DNA from: Calliopum simillimum
Taxonomy: Eukaryota > Arthropoda > Insecta > Diptera > Lauxaniidae
Direction: 5' to 3'
Assembly (NCBI GenBank): GCA_951812925.1
Contig: OX638371.1
Span: 83,089,697 to 83,153,696, forward strand
Length of the DNA stretch: 64,000 nucleotides
Part shown: piece after piece, positions 43,601 through 45,602 of the stretch
Numbering within the stretch: the first letter of the stretch is position 1
How the letters are laid out: every line of letters starts with the position of its first letter
Translations under genes and position numbers: made by a program
The notes under the pieces: generated by a model
What the model was told of the DNA's origin: nothing
The model's input: the letters and a program-made list of their open reading frames with translations, nothing else
Databases searched by the model: none

Positions 43601-44771
43601 CGTGACATAAATATTTTGACATCAAATTTGCAAAATCACTGCTTTACAACAAAAATTGTGATCTTAACGATTCAAATTTATTATGCTGAGCTCAAAAAAG
43701 TAAAAAAAAACTTTTTCGATTTTGGAAAAATTTTGTTTAAGAGGCAATTGTTGGGGTCAATTGAAAAAAGCTGCGTGATAGTGGTCGGAAATTAAAAGTT
43801 TGCTAATTTTGCCTCAATATCGCTGAAGTTTTCTGAACTATATATTTGAAAAAGTTCAAGTAATATAACTTTATCGAAAGCCCTTTTTATTACGATCCAA
43901 GATCCGATAAAAATTGAAATGAAAATGAAGAAAGGTTTTCTGCTTAAATGGGTTTTTTTTTTGAAAGTGGAATAAGTCTATTCAAGATGCTACAAGAGTA
44001 ATGTCAAGCACATTATGTGCCGTAATAATTGGTTATTTGACCAATATAATTTTTTTAACTAAATGTTACCAATTCTTCACCATTGTATAAATTTCTCGTG
44101 TAAACAAAGCCCAATTTTATTCATTTCTAGCAATATGTCGGGAAATTCATATTATTATACTAAGTACAGTACCTTTGCACCTGAATAGACTTATTCCACT
44201 TTCGATAAAACCCAATCAAGTCCGAAACTTTACTGCATCTCAATTTCAATTTTTATCGGATTTTGATTCGCAATAACTCAAAATGTTTGTAATAAAATAA
44301 GCTTTCGTTAAAATTATCAAACTTGAACTTTTCAAATGTTTAGTTCAGAAAATTTTTGCGGCAGTGAAGCAAATTTATCAAAATTTTAATTTTCGACCTC
44401 TGTATTTTAACTATTTTTAATCAATTCCATTAAACAGAATTTAAATGCTTTTCTAACAAAATTCCTGTTTCCAATTGAAATCAAAATAGCCGTTCTTTCT
44501 ACAGATCAGTTGAAGTGAATTCATGTCTAGAAAAACAGTTTTTTTTACGAATACGACAATTCTTCACTTCACTTTTTTTATATCACCCTCATTGTATGTA
44601 TTGCAAATAGAGGAACAAAGTGTATATACGTTCATTTTAGGGTTCAAATTTGTAAATAATTACCGATCCTGATCTTCGACATGGTGCTGTTATCGCTGGT
44701 GTTGTTCGTACTGGTGAACCGCGAGCCGGTGATCTCGAACATAGTGCTGCTGTTGGTACGACTACAGTCGT
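1608..44771 (-). CDS. Gene B: giant micro-exon gene, 36 exons seen, continues past left edge
   Basis: Thirty-six minus-strand exons from 44771-44664 down to 1673-1608, together 652 codons over 43 kb. Every exon is 21-213 nt, divisible by three, open in phase 0, and flanked by AG and GTAAG/GTGAG/GTAAT. The predicted product is low-complexity and probably disordered: Ser/Pro/Arg modules (CSPPRSPPR, GSSPRRSS), acidic modules (HTSEDEDY, DSEDEC) and short linkers. No catalytic domain, signal peptide or membrane segment is seen. At least seven exon families occur in two to four copies, with conserved splice sites and introns. No initiator Met and no stop are convincingly placed. It could be an independent gene, perhaps ending in another catalytic exon left of the window, or be spliced to gene A by skipping the peptidase exon. 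The architecture resembles micro-exon gene families known from other animals, but no homology is claimed. Confidence 0.65.
1970..2008 (-). CDS. Gene B micro-exon RTPASNATLKGPE
   Basis: 39 nt, phase 0, acceptor cctttaag, donor gtaag. Encodes RTPASNATLKGPE. Confidence 0.6.
3013..3099 (-). CDS. Gene B exon, GSSPRR type, copy 3
   Basis: 87 nt, phase 0, acceptor tcgcaag, donor gtaag. Begins GSSPRRSSSHASPRTPPAA and ends NTSRSR. SR-rich; no RNA-binding domain is seen with it. Confidence 0.82.
3181..3945. repeat. Tandem-repeat element, copy 1
   Basis: Starts with 'aactagtaagggtgtaaa', 'ggcctggccaaa' and 'ataccctac'; ends with 'cctgggtgtagggtata'. Inside are several units of about 130-150 bp carrying 'gggaggtgccacgccctctt'. 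No coding capacity. Ends and internal arrays suggest a non-autonomous mobile element; the class is not determined (Helentron-like is a guess). Confidence 0.65.
4609..5576. repeat. Tandem-repeat element, copy 2 (opposite orientation)
   Basis: Same family as 3181-3945, reversed: opens with 'tattcactttgtccttccgt' and closes with 'ggccaggccaaa' and 'cccttactagtttt'. It holds about four 'gggcgtggcacctcccatac' units. Several ORFs in it are repeat-derived. Confidence 0.65.
5659..6246. repeat. Tandem-repeat element, copy 3
   Basis: Starts 'ataccctacacccagggtat', ends 'cacccttactagttttg', with three internal 'gggcgtggcacc' units. Immediately follows copy 2 in the same orientation. Confidence 0.65.
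6265..6350 (-). repeat. tRNA-like SINE head
   Basis: On the minus strand, an A-box-like 'tggccacggctgagttcgg' is followed by a B-box-like 'agttcaaatcttcc'. The spacing suits a tRNA-derived SINE. Downstream to about 6640 are repeats of 'acgtttcgttgctgattt'. Confidence 0.35.
6785..6910. repeat. Degenerate tail of the same tandem-repeat element
   Basis: Retains the 'actcaagaggtgactctgat' and 'gttacgcctcctcttatgcg' end region of the family; the rest is lost. Other remnants lie at 2455-2600, 15535-15602 and 59380-59680. Confidence 0.45.
7418..7498 (-). CDS. Gene B exon, GSSPRR type, copy 2
   Basis: 81 nt, phase 0, acceptor ttgcaag, donor gtaag. Begins GSSPRRSSSHASPRKS and ends HSSRTS. Closest to the 3.0 kb copy. 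Confidence 0.82.
8150..9420 (+). pseudogene. Penelope-like element reverse transcriptase, degenerate
   Basis: Successive plus-strand frames spell Penelope-type RT motifs: a KVDKGN-like segment near 8465, PKLYSLPKMHKP at about 8629-8665, SFDIESLFPSI with TKQNITEAKV at 8830-8940, and SMGNKFSPLISKVFMAKFEM at about 9030-9085. Multiple frameshifts and stops separate them and the catalytic YVDD block is broken, so it is dead. Known Penelope elements pair this RT with a GIY-YIG endonuclease, which is missing here (another copy at 15.1 kb has its end). A GA-rich run lies just upstream at 7850-7880. It sits in an intron of gene B in the opposite orientation. Confidence 0.72.
9425..10312 (-). pseudogene. 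Tc1-like transposase, degenerate (minus strand)
   Basis: Reading the minus strand gives YVSMTVKHGG near 9885, then VKNVMDALLYAQMMESTMLS near 9770, and WPAQSPDLSSIDNIWEDVK near 9610, the hallmark of Tc1-family DD34E transposases. There are several stops and frame changes. It ends with RRVIDSMPRR and NKYQSSTY-like sequence near 9440. It is inserted next to the Penelope remnant; the N-terminal half is unrecognisable. Minus-strand orientation matches the host genes, but it is not part of them. Confidence 0.65.
10370..11889 (+). pseudogene. Non-LTR retrotransposon reverse transcriptase, 5'-truncated and frameshifted
   Basis: The frame from 10547 gives 325 codons of RT: CRNYRGITLLSVPSK, QAGFRRNRSCVDQI, FVDYSTAFDSV (first catalytic Asp), SGVRQGCLLSPSLF, and YNDDICLLS, where the catalytic YADD box has become YNDD. 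RT-like sequence starts already near 10370 with an early stop. At about 11515 the frame shifts; NKLQVFVNKCLRRILKVWWP and KWRWIGHTLRKPHSEVCRQA continue, with a stop, then RDEWRDFILALCSS-stop at about 11889. The tail 'gttaaaggagaatacataca' marks the 3' end and recurs at 59.7 kb. No endonuclease domain is left. The clade is uncertain. Confidence 0.8.
12233..12265 (-). CDS. Gene B micro-exon HPPKGQAAPTK
   Basis: 33 nt, phase 0, acceptor ctccttag, donor gtactt (weak). Encodes HPPKGQAAPTK, resembling GPNAQAAPNQ of gene A. Confidence 0.55.
12314..13059. mobile_element. Internally deleted mariner-like element
   Basis: TA-flanked inverted ends CAGGTCGGCTGAAAA. On the plus strand, short frames retain mariner helix-turn-helix-like peptide (ISEHGMFAILHENLSMRKL near 12690-12745) and a C-terminal-like piece (RWKKIWQKNADIEVKYKLF near 12870). 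The catalytic centre is gone. Confidence 0.7.
13950..14235. repeat. 127-bp tandem repeat, about 2.3 units
   Basis: 'gcggactatcaacaagcctt' recurs at 14022 and 14149 (127 bp apart), with 'tcacctgaaggcttcacact' variants starting each unit. No gene recognised. Confidence 0.7.
14376..14671. mobile_element. MITE with GGGCGTTATTTCC ends
   Basis: Near-palindromic 296-bp element. Both ends read GGAAATAACGCCCAAAAAC inward, with several internal inverted copies of the GGGCGTTAT motif. No coding capacity. Confidence 0.7.
14744..14779 (-). CDS. Gene B micro-exon EARKRYDDWMCD
   Basis: 36 nt, phase 0, acceptor gttacag, donor gtaatt. Encodes EARKRYDDWMCD. Confidence 0.5.
15137..15343 (+). pseudogene. Penelope-like GIY-YIG endonuclease C-terminal fragment
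   Basis: A 68-codon open stretch reads KTALSAHCAESRHYPDFDAV... and ends CVHIYRHLVGS-stop, with RYYEKRFTLEVLHI between. This is the typical C-terminal end of the Penelope endonuclease domain. The 5' part is absent. Partly inverted sequences at about 14880-14925 and 15475-15515 ('aggaagatcttcctc'-like) border it. Confidence 0.62.
15625..15675 (-). CDS. Gene B exon NSTPHGSQLPVANTTCD
   Basis: 51 nt, phase 0, acceptor gccaaaag, donor gtaag. Encodes NSTPHGSQLPVANTTCD. The intron to the 15750 exon matches the 26.1 kb intron ('aaatataaagcaaattaata' against 'aaatatagaacaatttaata'). Confidence 0.62.
15750..15782 (-). CDS. Gene B micro-exon SGPGCFDSQFI
   Basis: 33 nt, phase 0, acceptor tttttcag, donor gtaag. 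Encodes SGPGCFDSQFI. Paralogous in position to PYSQSTPIC at 26.2 kb. Confidence 0.62.
16451..17760. mobile_element. Large fold-back element
   Basis: Arms of about 550 bp (16451-17005 and 17228-17760) are inverted copies: 'gatggcggccattgaaattt' against 'ttccaatggccgccatctt', 'cgcgtgcgctacca' against 'ggtagcgcacgcgc'. The centre (17030-17210) contains a 'ggatataattggttaa' motif also found in the centre of the 0.2-1.4 kb element and near 61430. Confidence 0.8.
17867..18058 (-). pseudogene. Non-LTR retrotransposon endonuclease fragment (jockey-like)
   Basis: Minus-strand 63-codon frame contains INLKIASVYCHPNQTV and FGPKFIPAGDLQ, similar to the SVYxPP...F..LG..FI.GGDFN segment of jockey-type apurinic endonuclease domains. 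Only this piece remains. Its end coincides with a GTAAG, probably by chance. Confidence 0.45.
18438..19655. mobile_element. Long palindromic fold-back element
   Basis: Arms of about 550-600 bp meet near 19000 with almost no loop: 'tttatagagtctcaaattgt' (left) against 'acaatttgagactctataaa' (right), and 'aaagttatgttttcataaga' against its inverse. The right arm carries an about 60-bp insertion at 19206-19265 that is itself a hairpin ('agcatatactaagt' and 'acttagtatatgct'). Confidence 0.8.
19916..19936 (-). CDS. Gene B micro-exon PTVSTAQ
   Basis: 21 nt, phase 0, acceptor attttcag, donor gtaatt. Encodes PTVSTAQ, the shortest accepted exon. It sits between two fold-back elements. Confidence 0.45.
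19991..21243. mobile_element. Three-armed fold-back element with TAGGGTGGGCC ends
   Basis: Ends TAGGGTGGGCC and GGCCCACCCTA. Inside are a left arm (about 20000-20395), a direct copy (20402-20720) and an inverted copy (20860-21240) of one 320-390 bp unit containing 'gttcaactttagttcggcgc'. No transposase. Confidence 0.8.
21260..21900. other. Intron, no feature recognised
   Basis: AT-rich non-coding stretch between the three-armed fold-back and the SIMRESDFT exon. Nothing recognisable beyond short A/T runs. Confidence 0.5.
21910..21936 (-). CDS. Gene B micro-exon SIMRESDFT
   Basis: 27 nt, phase 0, acceptor atttttag, donor gtaag. Encodes SIMRESDFT. No paralogue; could be chance. Confidence 0.45.
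22240..22570. repeat. Short array with 'gcgtggcacc' cores
   Basis: About three diverged units of roughly 100-130 bp with 'ttaagtctatctcaac', 'ttagccgtgaga' and 'aagggcgtggcacc'. Resembles the core of the tandem-repeat elements but with different flanks. Confidence 0.5.
23285..23365. repeat. Fragment related to the 45.6-46.9 kb TIR
   Basis: 'gttgccaaattcggattcag' and 'caaaaaagtaatagagatc' match the inverted ends of the element at 45603-46897. Solo end only. Confidence 0.5.
23607..24867 (-). mobile_element. Tc1/mariner-superfamily transposon with 32-bp TIRs
   Basis: TA-flanked inverted ends AGGACTGCG(T)TCGATAAAATT... at 23609-23641 and 24834-24866. About 1.26 kb, containing one transposase pseudogene on the minus strand. 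Confidence 0.8.
23759..24769 (-). pseudogene. Tc1/mariner-superfamily transposase with two in-frame stops
   Basis: Begins MNVPKLWFSNFVPSQ; helix-turn-helix-like N-terminus (RWTTNRIARNSK, SCRKLAQRVKCS), then catalytic-domain pieces: FYTVDSRGNVDEKL, KFLVWLAHCSCGKRSNSF, FFWPDLAS and VILVPREANPPNYPELWPIERYWALVK. The last two carry the second Asp and the Glu-type catalytic position. Between them the same frame has TGA (after DLAS) and TAG (after LALE), so the protein is cut in two; with those exceptions the frame is intact from end to end. A recent death is likely. Length (about 330 codons) matches a full-size transposase. Confidence 0.82.
25043..25862. repeat. Tandem-repeat element, copy 4, with GGCT microsatellite
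   Basis: Full-length-looking copy from 'ataccctacacccagggtat' to 'cacccttactagtttt'. A ggctggctggct run at about 25170-25225 is expanded relative to the other copies. Confidence 0.65.
26098..26124 (-). CDS. Gene B micro-exon PPVESYTFS
   Basis: 27 nt, phase 0, acceptor cacaaaag (no good pyrimidine tract), donor gtaag. Encodes PPVESYTFS. The same unusual aaaag acceptor is found in its paralogue at 15675. Confidence 0.58.
26211..26237 (-). CDS. Gene B micro-exon PYSQSTPIC
   Basis: 27 nt, phase 0, acceptor attttcag, donor gtaag. Encodes PYSQSTPIC. Forms a pair with 26098-26124; the pair and its intron are paralogous to the 15.6-15.8 kb pair. Confidence 0.65.
26417..27158 (+). mobile_element. 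Deleted mariner element with about 130-bp inverted ends
   Basis: Long inverted ends ('ttctggcctaggcaacacta' and its inverse; 'aaacgtactcacaacgtttt' and its inverse). Between them at about 26591-26960 a plus-strand frame gives the mariner N-terminal domain (EHFRAIIFHNFRRALSRQE, then a stop, NEFNRGRCSFKDEFRESRPK, YREIEASLGISS). The catalytic half is deleted. Confidence 0.8.
27227..27250 (-). CDS. Gene B micro-exon NVDYGGFK
   Basis: 24 nt, phase 0, acceptor attttcag, donor gtaaat. Encodes NVDYGGFK. Confidence 0.55.
27260..28130. other. AT-rich intron
   Basis: Between the NVDYGGFK and DSEDEC exons. The stretch 27640-27910 has many near-repeats of 'atttttcaaatgttttt'. No gene or defined element seen. 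Confidence 0.4.
28135..28164 (-). CDS. Gene B micro-exon DSEDECSMDE
   Basis: 30 nt, phase 0, acceptor tttaag, donor gtaag. Encodes DSEDECSMDE, strongly acidic. Confidence 0.6.
29096..29158 (-). CDS. Gene B exon, SYHTS type, copy 3
   Basis: 63 nt, phase 0, acceptor tttatag, donor gtaag. Contains SYHTSEDEDYQRLNAPYV. The intron downstream shares 'gtcgtctagtaaattttgtt' with the 35.6 kb copy. Confidence 0.82.
29344..29439 (-). CDS. Gene B exon, GSSP(K/R)R type, copy 1
   Basis: 96 nt, phase 0, acceptor cgcaag, donor gtaag. Begins GSSPKRSPPCAPTKISP and ends SPTCMESP. Paralogue of 7418-7498 and 3013-3099; intron sequence before the donor ('agatattacttacc') is shared with the 7.4 kb copy. Confidence 0.8.
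29882..30017. repeat. Perfect 68-bp tandem duplication
   Basis: Two identical 68-bp units starting 'cccctagaattgtcttacaa' at 29882 and 29950. The absence of differences points to a recent event (or an assembly artefact). Located in the intron between the 30096 and 29344 exons. Confidence 0.85.
30096..30308 (-). CDS. Gene B largest exon, Cys/Pro/Ala/Ser-rich, 71 aa
   Basis: 213 nt, phase 0, acceptor ctatag, donor gtaag. Begins DGQEFDCYCFCIPTDPNSAG, contains an AVPPAAAAGPC stretch and KTSPRRSVSTPV, and ends LDCANV. It is clearly more GC-rich than the surrounding introns, as expected for coding DNA. The Cys-rich head is not a recognised zinc-binding pattern. Confidence 0.78.
30409..30462 (-). 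CDS. Gene B exon, 18 aa
   Basis: 54 nt, phase 0, acceptor aatttag, donor gtaatg. Encodes SGQPSTLETKFLKVTNPG. Sits between exons with short introns (58 and 100 nt), supporting a genuine spliced cluster. Confidence 0.65.
30521..30559 (-). CDS. Gene B micro-exon NREDLRDLPFFGP
   Basis: 39 nt, phase 0, acceptor ttttcag, donor gtaag. Encodes NREDLRDLPFFGP. The intron to the next exon is only 58 nt. Confidence 0.65.
30815..30847 (-). CDS. Gene B micro-exon KTSPPLHHRIV
   Basis: 33 nt, phase 0, acceptor actttag, donor gtgagt. Encodes KTSPPLHHRIV. Confidence 0.6.
30958..31011 (-). CDS. Gene B micro-exon, SPPR tandem copy 4
   Basis: 54 nt, phase 0, acceptor tcgaaag, donor gtaag. Encodes CSPPRSPPRPSTPCPQPQ, with two SPPR units. 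Confidence 0.82.
31175..31240 (-). CDS. Gene B micro-exon, SPPR tandem copy 3 (expanded)
   Basis: 66 nt, phase 0, acceptor tcgaaag, donor gtaag. Begins CSPPRSPPRSPPRPS and ends PCPQPQ. An in-frame 12-nt unit (SPPR) is present three times, so copy number changes without a frameshift. Confidence 0.82.
31438..31479 (-). CDS. Gene B micro-exon, SPPR tandem copy 2
   Basis: 42 nt, phase 0, acceptor tcgaaag, donor gtaag. Encodes CSPPRPSAPCPQPQ. Confidence 0.82.
31635..31676 (-). CDS. Gene B micro-exon, SPPR tandem copy 1
   Basis: 42 nt, phase 0, acceptor tcgaaag, donor gtaag. Encodes CPSSGASVPWPQPD. First in transcription of four tandem exon units sharing intron sequence ('ggggacttttattaacgatt'). 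Confidence 0.78.
31765..31922. mobile_element. Short MITE-like repeat ('cagtaaaaattttagttt')
   Basis: Starts 'acagtaaaaattttagttta', ends in 'agttttaattttaaactata'; includes a GA run. A related one lies at about 35890-36070. Confidence 0.45.
31950..32035 (-). repeat. tRNA-like SINE head (Leu/Ser-type A box)
   Basis: Minus strand: 'tagccgaatgagctaaag' resembles a Leu/Ser tRNA A box and 'ggttcgaatctcag' a B box. It is not a foldable intact tRNA as far as I can see. Confidence 0.38.
32502..32540 (-). CDS. Gene B micro-exon LDVIANDDGSADD
   Basis: 39 nt, phase 0, acceptor tttacag, donor gtaag. Encodes LDVIANDDGSADD, acidic. Confidence 0.62.
33859..33885 (-). CDS. Gene B micro-exon DNNAAKQYI
   Basis: 27 nt, phase 0, acceptor tttacag, donor gtaag. 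Encodes DNNAAKQYI. Same length and same final Ile/donor context as the 34494 exon, so possibly an old duplicate. Confidence 0.6.
34494..34520 (-). CDS. Gene B micro-exon DASPEPECI
   Basis: 27 nt, phase 0, acceptor tttgcag, donor gtaag. Encodes DASPEPECI. No paralogue seen in the window. Confidence 0.6.
34830..35410. mobile_element. Fold-back element
   Basis: Inverted arms: 'tcattcactaaatccagaat' (about 34995) against 'attctggatttagtgaatga' (about 35283), and 'ttttccaacgaaaatctgct' against 'agcagattttcgttgaatag'. No coding capacity. Confidence 0.65.
35672..35734 (-). CDS. Gene B exon, SYHTS type, copy 1
   Basis: 63 nt, phase 0, acceptor tttatag, donor gtaag. Contains SYHTSEDEDYQRLNAPCE. Identical core to the 29.1 and 38.5 kb copies. 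Confidence 0.82.
36170..36655. repeat. Dispersed repeat ('agaccggtt...gcaaaaaaaatcatcccgaa')
   Basis: Start matches 38087-38160. Other members of the same complex (with 'tctgtgaatttttataaaaa') are at 38270-38400, 53283-53402 and 62679-62800. Confidence 0.55.
36817..36873 (-). CDS. Gene B exon, KLLxYS type, copy 1
   Basis: 57 nt, phase 0, acceptor cgattag, donor gtaagt. Encodes VKGPRGGSVKKLLNYSAGS. Paralogue at 40148-40204. Confidence 0.8.
37530..37574 (-). CDS. Gene B exon, DSRKYNRR type, copy 1
   Basis: 45 nt, phase 0, acceptor atttag, donor gtaagt. Encodes DSRKYNRRYRRKTRP. Basic peptide; paralogue at 41273-41317. Confidence 0.8.
37688..37756 (-). CDS. Gene B exon, EYPS type, copy 1
   Basis: 69 nt, phase 0, acceptor ttttag, donor gtgagt. 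Contains TPDEDPNREYPSLID. One codon shorter than copy 2: an in-frame difference. Confidence 0.8.
37918..38042. mobile_element. hAT-like MITE, diverged copy
   Basis: Inverse of the 55042-55170 element: 'gcacaattgtgca' and 'tctctctttccttttctttc' are shared; ends are degenerate. Confidence 0.5.
38483..38545 (-). CDS. Gene B exon, SYHTS type, copy 2
   Basis: 63 nt, phase 0, acceptor tttaaag, donor gtaag. Contains SYHTSGDEDYQRLNAPCE. One of three paralogues (35672, 29096). The conserved core HTSxDEDYQRLNAP implies constraint or recent copying. Confidence 0.82.
38638..38872. mobile_element. 235-bp MITE with GAGTGGCC ends
   Basis: About 45-bp inverted ends (gagtggccgtaccaaagggc and its inverse). 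The paralogous intron near 35815-35835 lacks it, giving an empty-site comparison. Confidence 0.82.
39030..39670. repeat. Repeat complex with 'gagcatttctggtagcgag' units
   Basis: Several copies of 'catccaaagagcatttctgg' and 'gatgcgcatc' flank a tRNA-like segment. An inverted 'gagcgcttcagaagcgctac' lies at the right end. Likely a nested MITE/SINE. Confidence 0.45.
39284..39372 (+). repeat. tRNA-like SINE head
   Basis: 'agcattggtctaacgactgg' then 'cggttcaaatcc': A/B-box order and spacing of a tRNA-derived promoter, embedded in repeats, followed by AT-rich sequence. Confidence 0.38.
39843..39900 (+). repeat. tRNA-like fragment with exact B box
   Basis: 'gggttcgaaccccagc' is a canonical T-arm/B box and pairs with itself, but the upstream part does not make a full cloverleaf. 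Confidence 0.33.
40148..40204 (-). CDS. Gene B exon, KLLxYS type, copy 2
   Basis: 57 nt, phase 0, acceptor gaatag, donor gtaagt. Encodes RKSPVTGGVRKLLDYSSGS. Paralogue of 36817-36873, with long matching intron downstream. Confidence 0.8.
40480..41200. mobile_element. Fold-back within duplicated copy 2
   Basis: 40490-40610 (plus) matches the inverse of 41080-41200 ('cgccgtcagaatttaa', 'tctgaaggaattttttaaat'), and the inner parts pair too ('cttttattacttgtatcaca'). Includes the candidate exon at 41079-41198. Confidence 0.6.
41079..41198 (-). CDS. Candidate alternative terminal exon (MELRPYTSARR...)
   Basis: After a cttcag acceptor, 39 codons then TGA. It begins MELRPYTSARRFARRQN and has an acidic stretch EENDDDFKSEG. 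It is in phase 0 like its neighbours but carries a stop, so it could only be an alternative last exon. Its distal part lies in one arm of a fold-back repeat (about 40480-41200), and the paralogous site near 37340 has lost the AG. It may be an exonised repeat or an old damaged exon. Confidence 0.3.
   Translation of the reverse strand: MELRPYTSARRFARRQNLSKKEMPSDEENDDDFKSEGTF
41273..41317 (-). CDS. Gene B exon, DSRKYNRR type, copy 2
   Basis: 45 nt, phase 0, acceptor atttag, donor gtaagt. Encodes DSRKYNRRCRRKTVA, strongly basic (possible nuclear-localisation-like patch). Paralogue of 37530-37574. Confidence 0.8.
41428..41499 (-). CDS. Gene B exon, EYPS type, copy 2
   Basis: 72 nt, phase 0, acceptor attttcag, donor gtgagt. 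Contains LPDDDPNMEYPSYTE. Paralogue of 37688-37756, including the flanking intron sequence. Confidence 0.8.
41717..42121. mobile_element. Non-autonomous hAT-like MITE, 405 bp
   Basis: Begins CAAATATGTCAGCG, ends CGCTGACACCCTTG, flanked by a perfect 8-bp duplication CTTTAGAG (41709-41716 and 42122-42129). 8-bp duplications and C(A)..G ends are hAT hallmarks. Rich in 'acaacaaaaa' repeats. Confidence 0.82.
42630..43307 (+). CDS. Tc1/mariner-superfamily transposase, C-terminally truncated
   Basis: Intact 225-codon frame. N-terminal helix-turn-helix region (about residues 5-45: RNSVIALYLTGKSQPAIVRE), a basic linker GSGRKITATSP (about 54-64), a second DNA-binding domain RRSGRQMGAELKISRERMQ (about 78-96), then the start of the DDE domain with FSDEKNYCIQQYVNKQNDRV (first catalytic Asp about residue 145) and PPHVMVWAAV. 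It ends VYRESVLEGPIFIKIQ just where the remaining catalytic part (second Asp and acidic third residue) would begin, so it is an internally deleted, non-functional but open frame. The frame runs straight into the right TIR. It may bind TIRs but cannot cut DNA (inference). Confidence 0.82.
   Translation: MEFKRNSVIALYLTGKSQPAIVRELKHLKVNKMFVYRTITRYNDTGSVAKRDGSGRKITATSPEMVRKVKARIERNPRRSGRQMGAELKISRERMQHILSNKLGLKTLKFQKAHDLTPAQKKVRLDRAKELLLLHAAGNLSQIVFSDEKNYCIQQYVNKQNDRVYLTEKSYGNLNVRLATRTQAPPHVMVWAAVTALVFLAAGVKVNAQVYRESVLEGPIFIKIQ
43775..44400. mobile_element. Fold-back element
   Basis: Arms of about 200 bp (43775-43985, 44188-44400), e.g. 'gataaaaattgaaatg' against 'caatttcaatttttatcgga' and 'gtggaataagtctattca' against 'gaatagacttattccac'. 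The loop (44100-44150) resembles part of the 20 kb three-armed element ('gcccaattttattcatt'). Confidence 0.68.
44664..44771 (-). CDS. Gene B exon, Ser/Pro/Arg/Thr-rich, 36 aa
   Basis: 108 nt, phase 0, acceptor aaaacag, donor gtaatt. Begins TTVVVPTAALCSRSPARG and ends APCRRSGS. First clear exon downstream of the peptidase stop. Composition matches the 29.3 and 30.1 kb exons. Confidence 0.72.
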
Positions 44772-45140
44772 CTGTTTTTGCTAATAAATAAGATTTGATC
44801 ATTATTTTATCTTGATCCAGAGATTATTTAAAGAAATATGACAAAAATTATAGAATTTTCGCATTTTCGAGCTAAAAAAAGACATGTTTAGCCAAATGCT
44901 CATAACTTCTGTTTGAATCGCCCAATAGGCAAAATTTTACCATAAATGTATTAATTAATTTTGGTACTTTTTATATAGTTTTAGTACTTTTTTTGCTATT
45001 GGTATAAAATAGAAAAGCGCATTTATCAGCCTTGGTACAATGACAAAGACAATCAGCTTTTCGTCTTTCTCTTATGCTGCATAGTTTAATGGCAAAATAT
45101 TAAAATAATTTTAACTTTGTGCACATTAACACACAAATAC

Positions 45141-45302
45141 CTTTCTAACGGTGTATAGTTCAAAGTCGTGCTCCATTTCTAACATAGTAAAAAAGGTAGG
45201 ACAAATTTTTGTCTTGCGTATTAATGTATAAATTTCTTTGTTAGAATGTGTTGAATTTAATCTTTTTTCAAAAGCTGTAACGTCTTTTTCACTAACGGTT
45301 TT
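45141..45302 (-). CDS. Unrecognised coding-like exon, 54 aa
   Basis: Bounded by actttaag and gtattt, phase 0, 162 nt. Begins KTVSEKDVTAFEKRLNSTHS and ends ELYTVRK; read on, the frame stops after VFVC. It lies between the peptidase stop and the first gene B exon on the same strand. Composition looks coding and it is not part of the neighbouring repeats. It could be an upstream exon of gene B, a terminal exon or a gene fossil. The family is not recognised. Confidence 0.38.
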
Positions 45303-45602
45303 CTTAAAGTAGGGCACATAGAGTGAAAAAAGTGTAAAAGAACAAATCTGCTCTTAACAACAAGTTAACTCTTCTGCTACACAAAATTTTGAGCGAATTT
45401 CTACCATAGCAAAATGAGTCAAATTTATGTATGCTGACATCTGCACTTAAAATTTAAATGAACTATAAGTGGGGTAGTTTTTGTAAACCACCCCACACTT
45501 TCATCGCAATATCTTGAAACTCAGAAATATTGTTTTGAATCATAAACTATAAATTTATTCCATTGGTCAAATTTTATTAATTACACTGTGCTACATAAAA
45601 AT

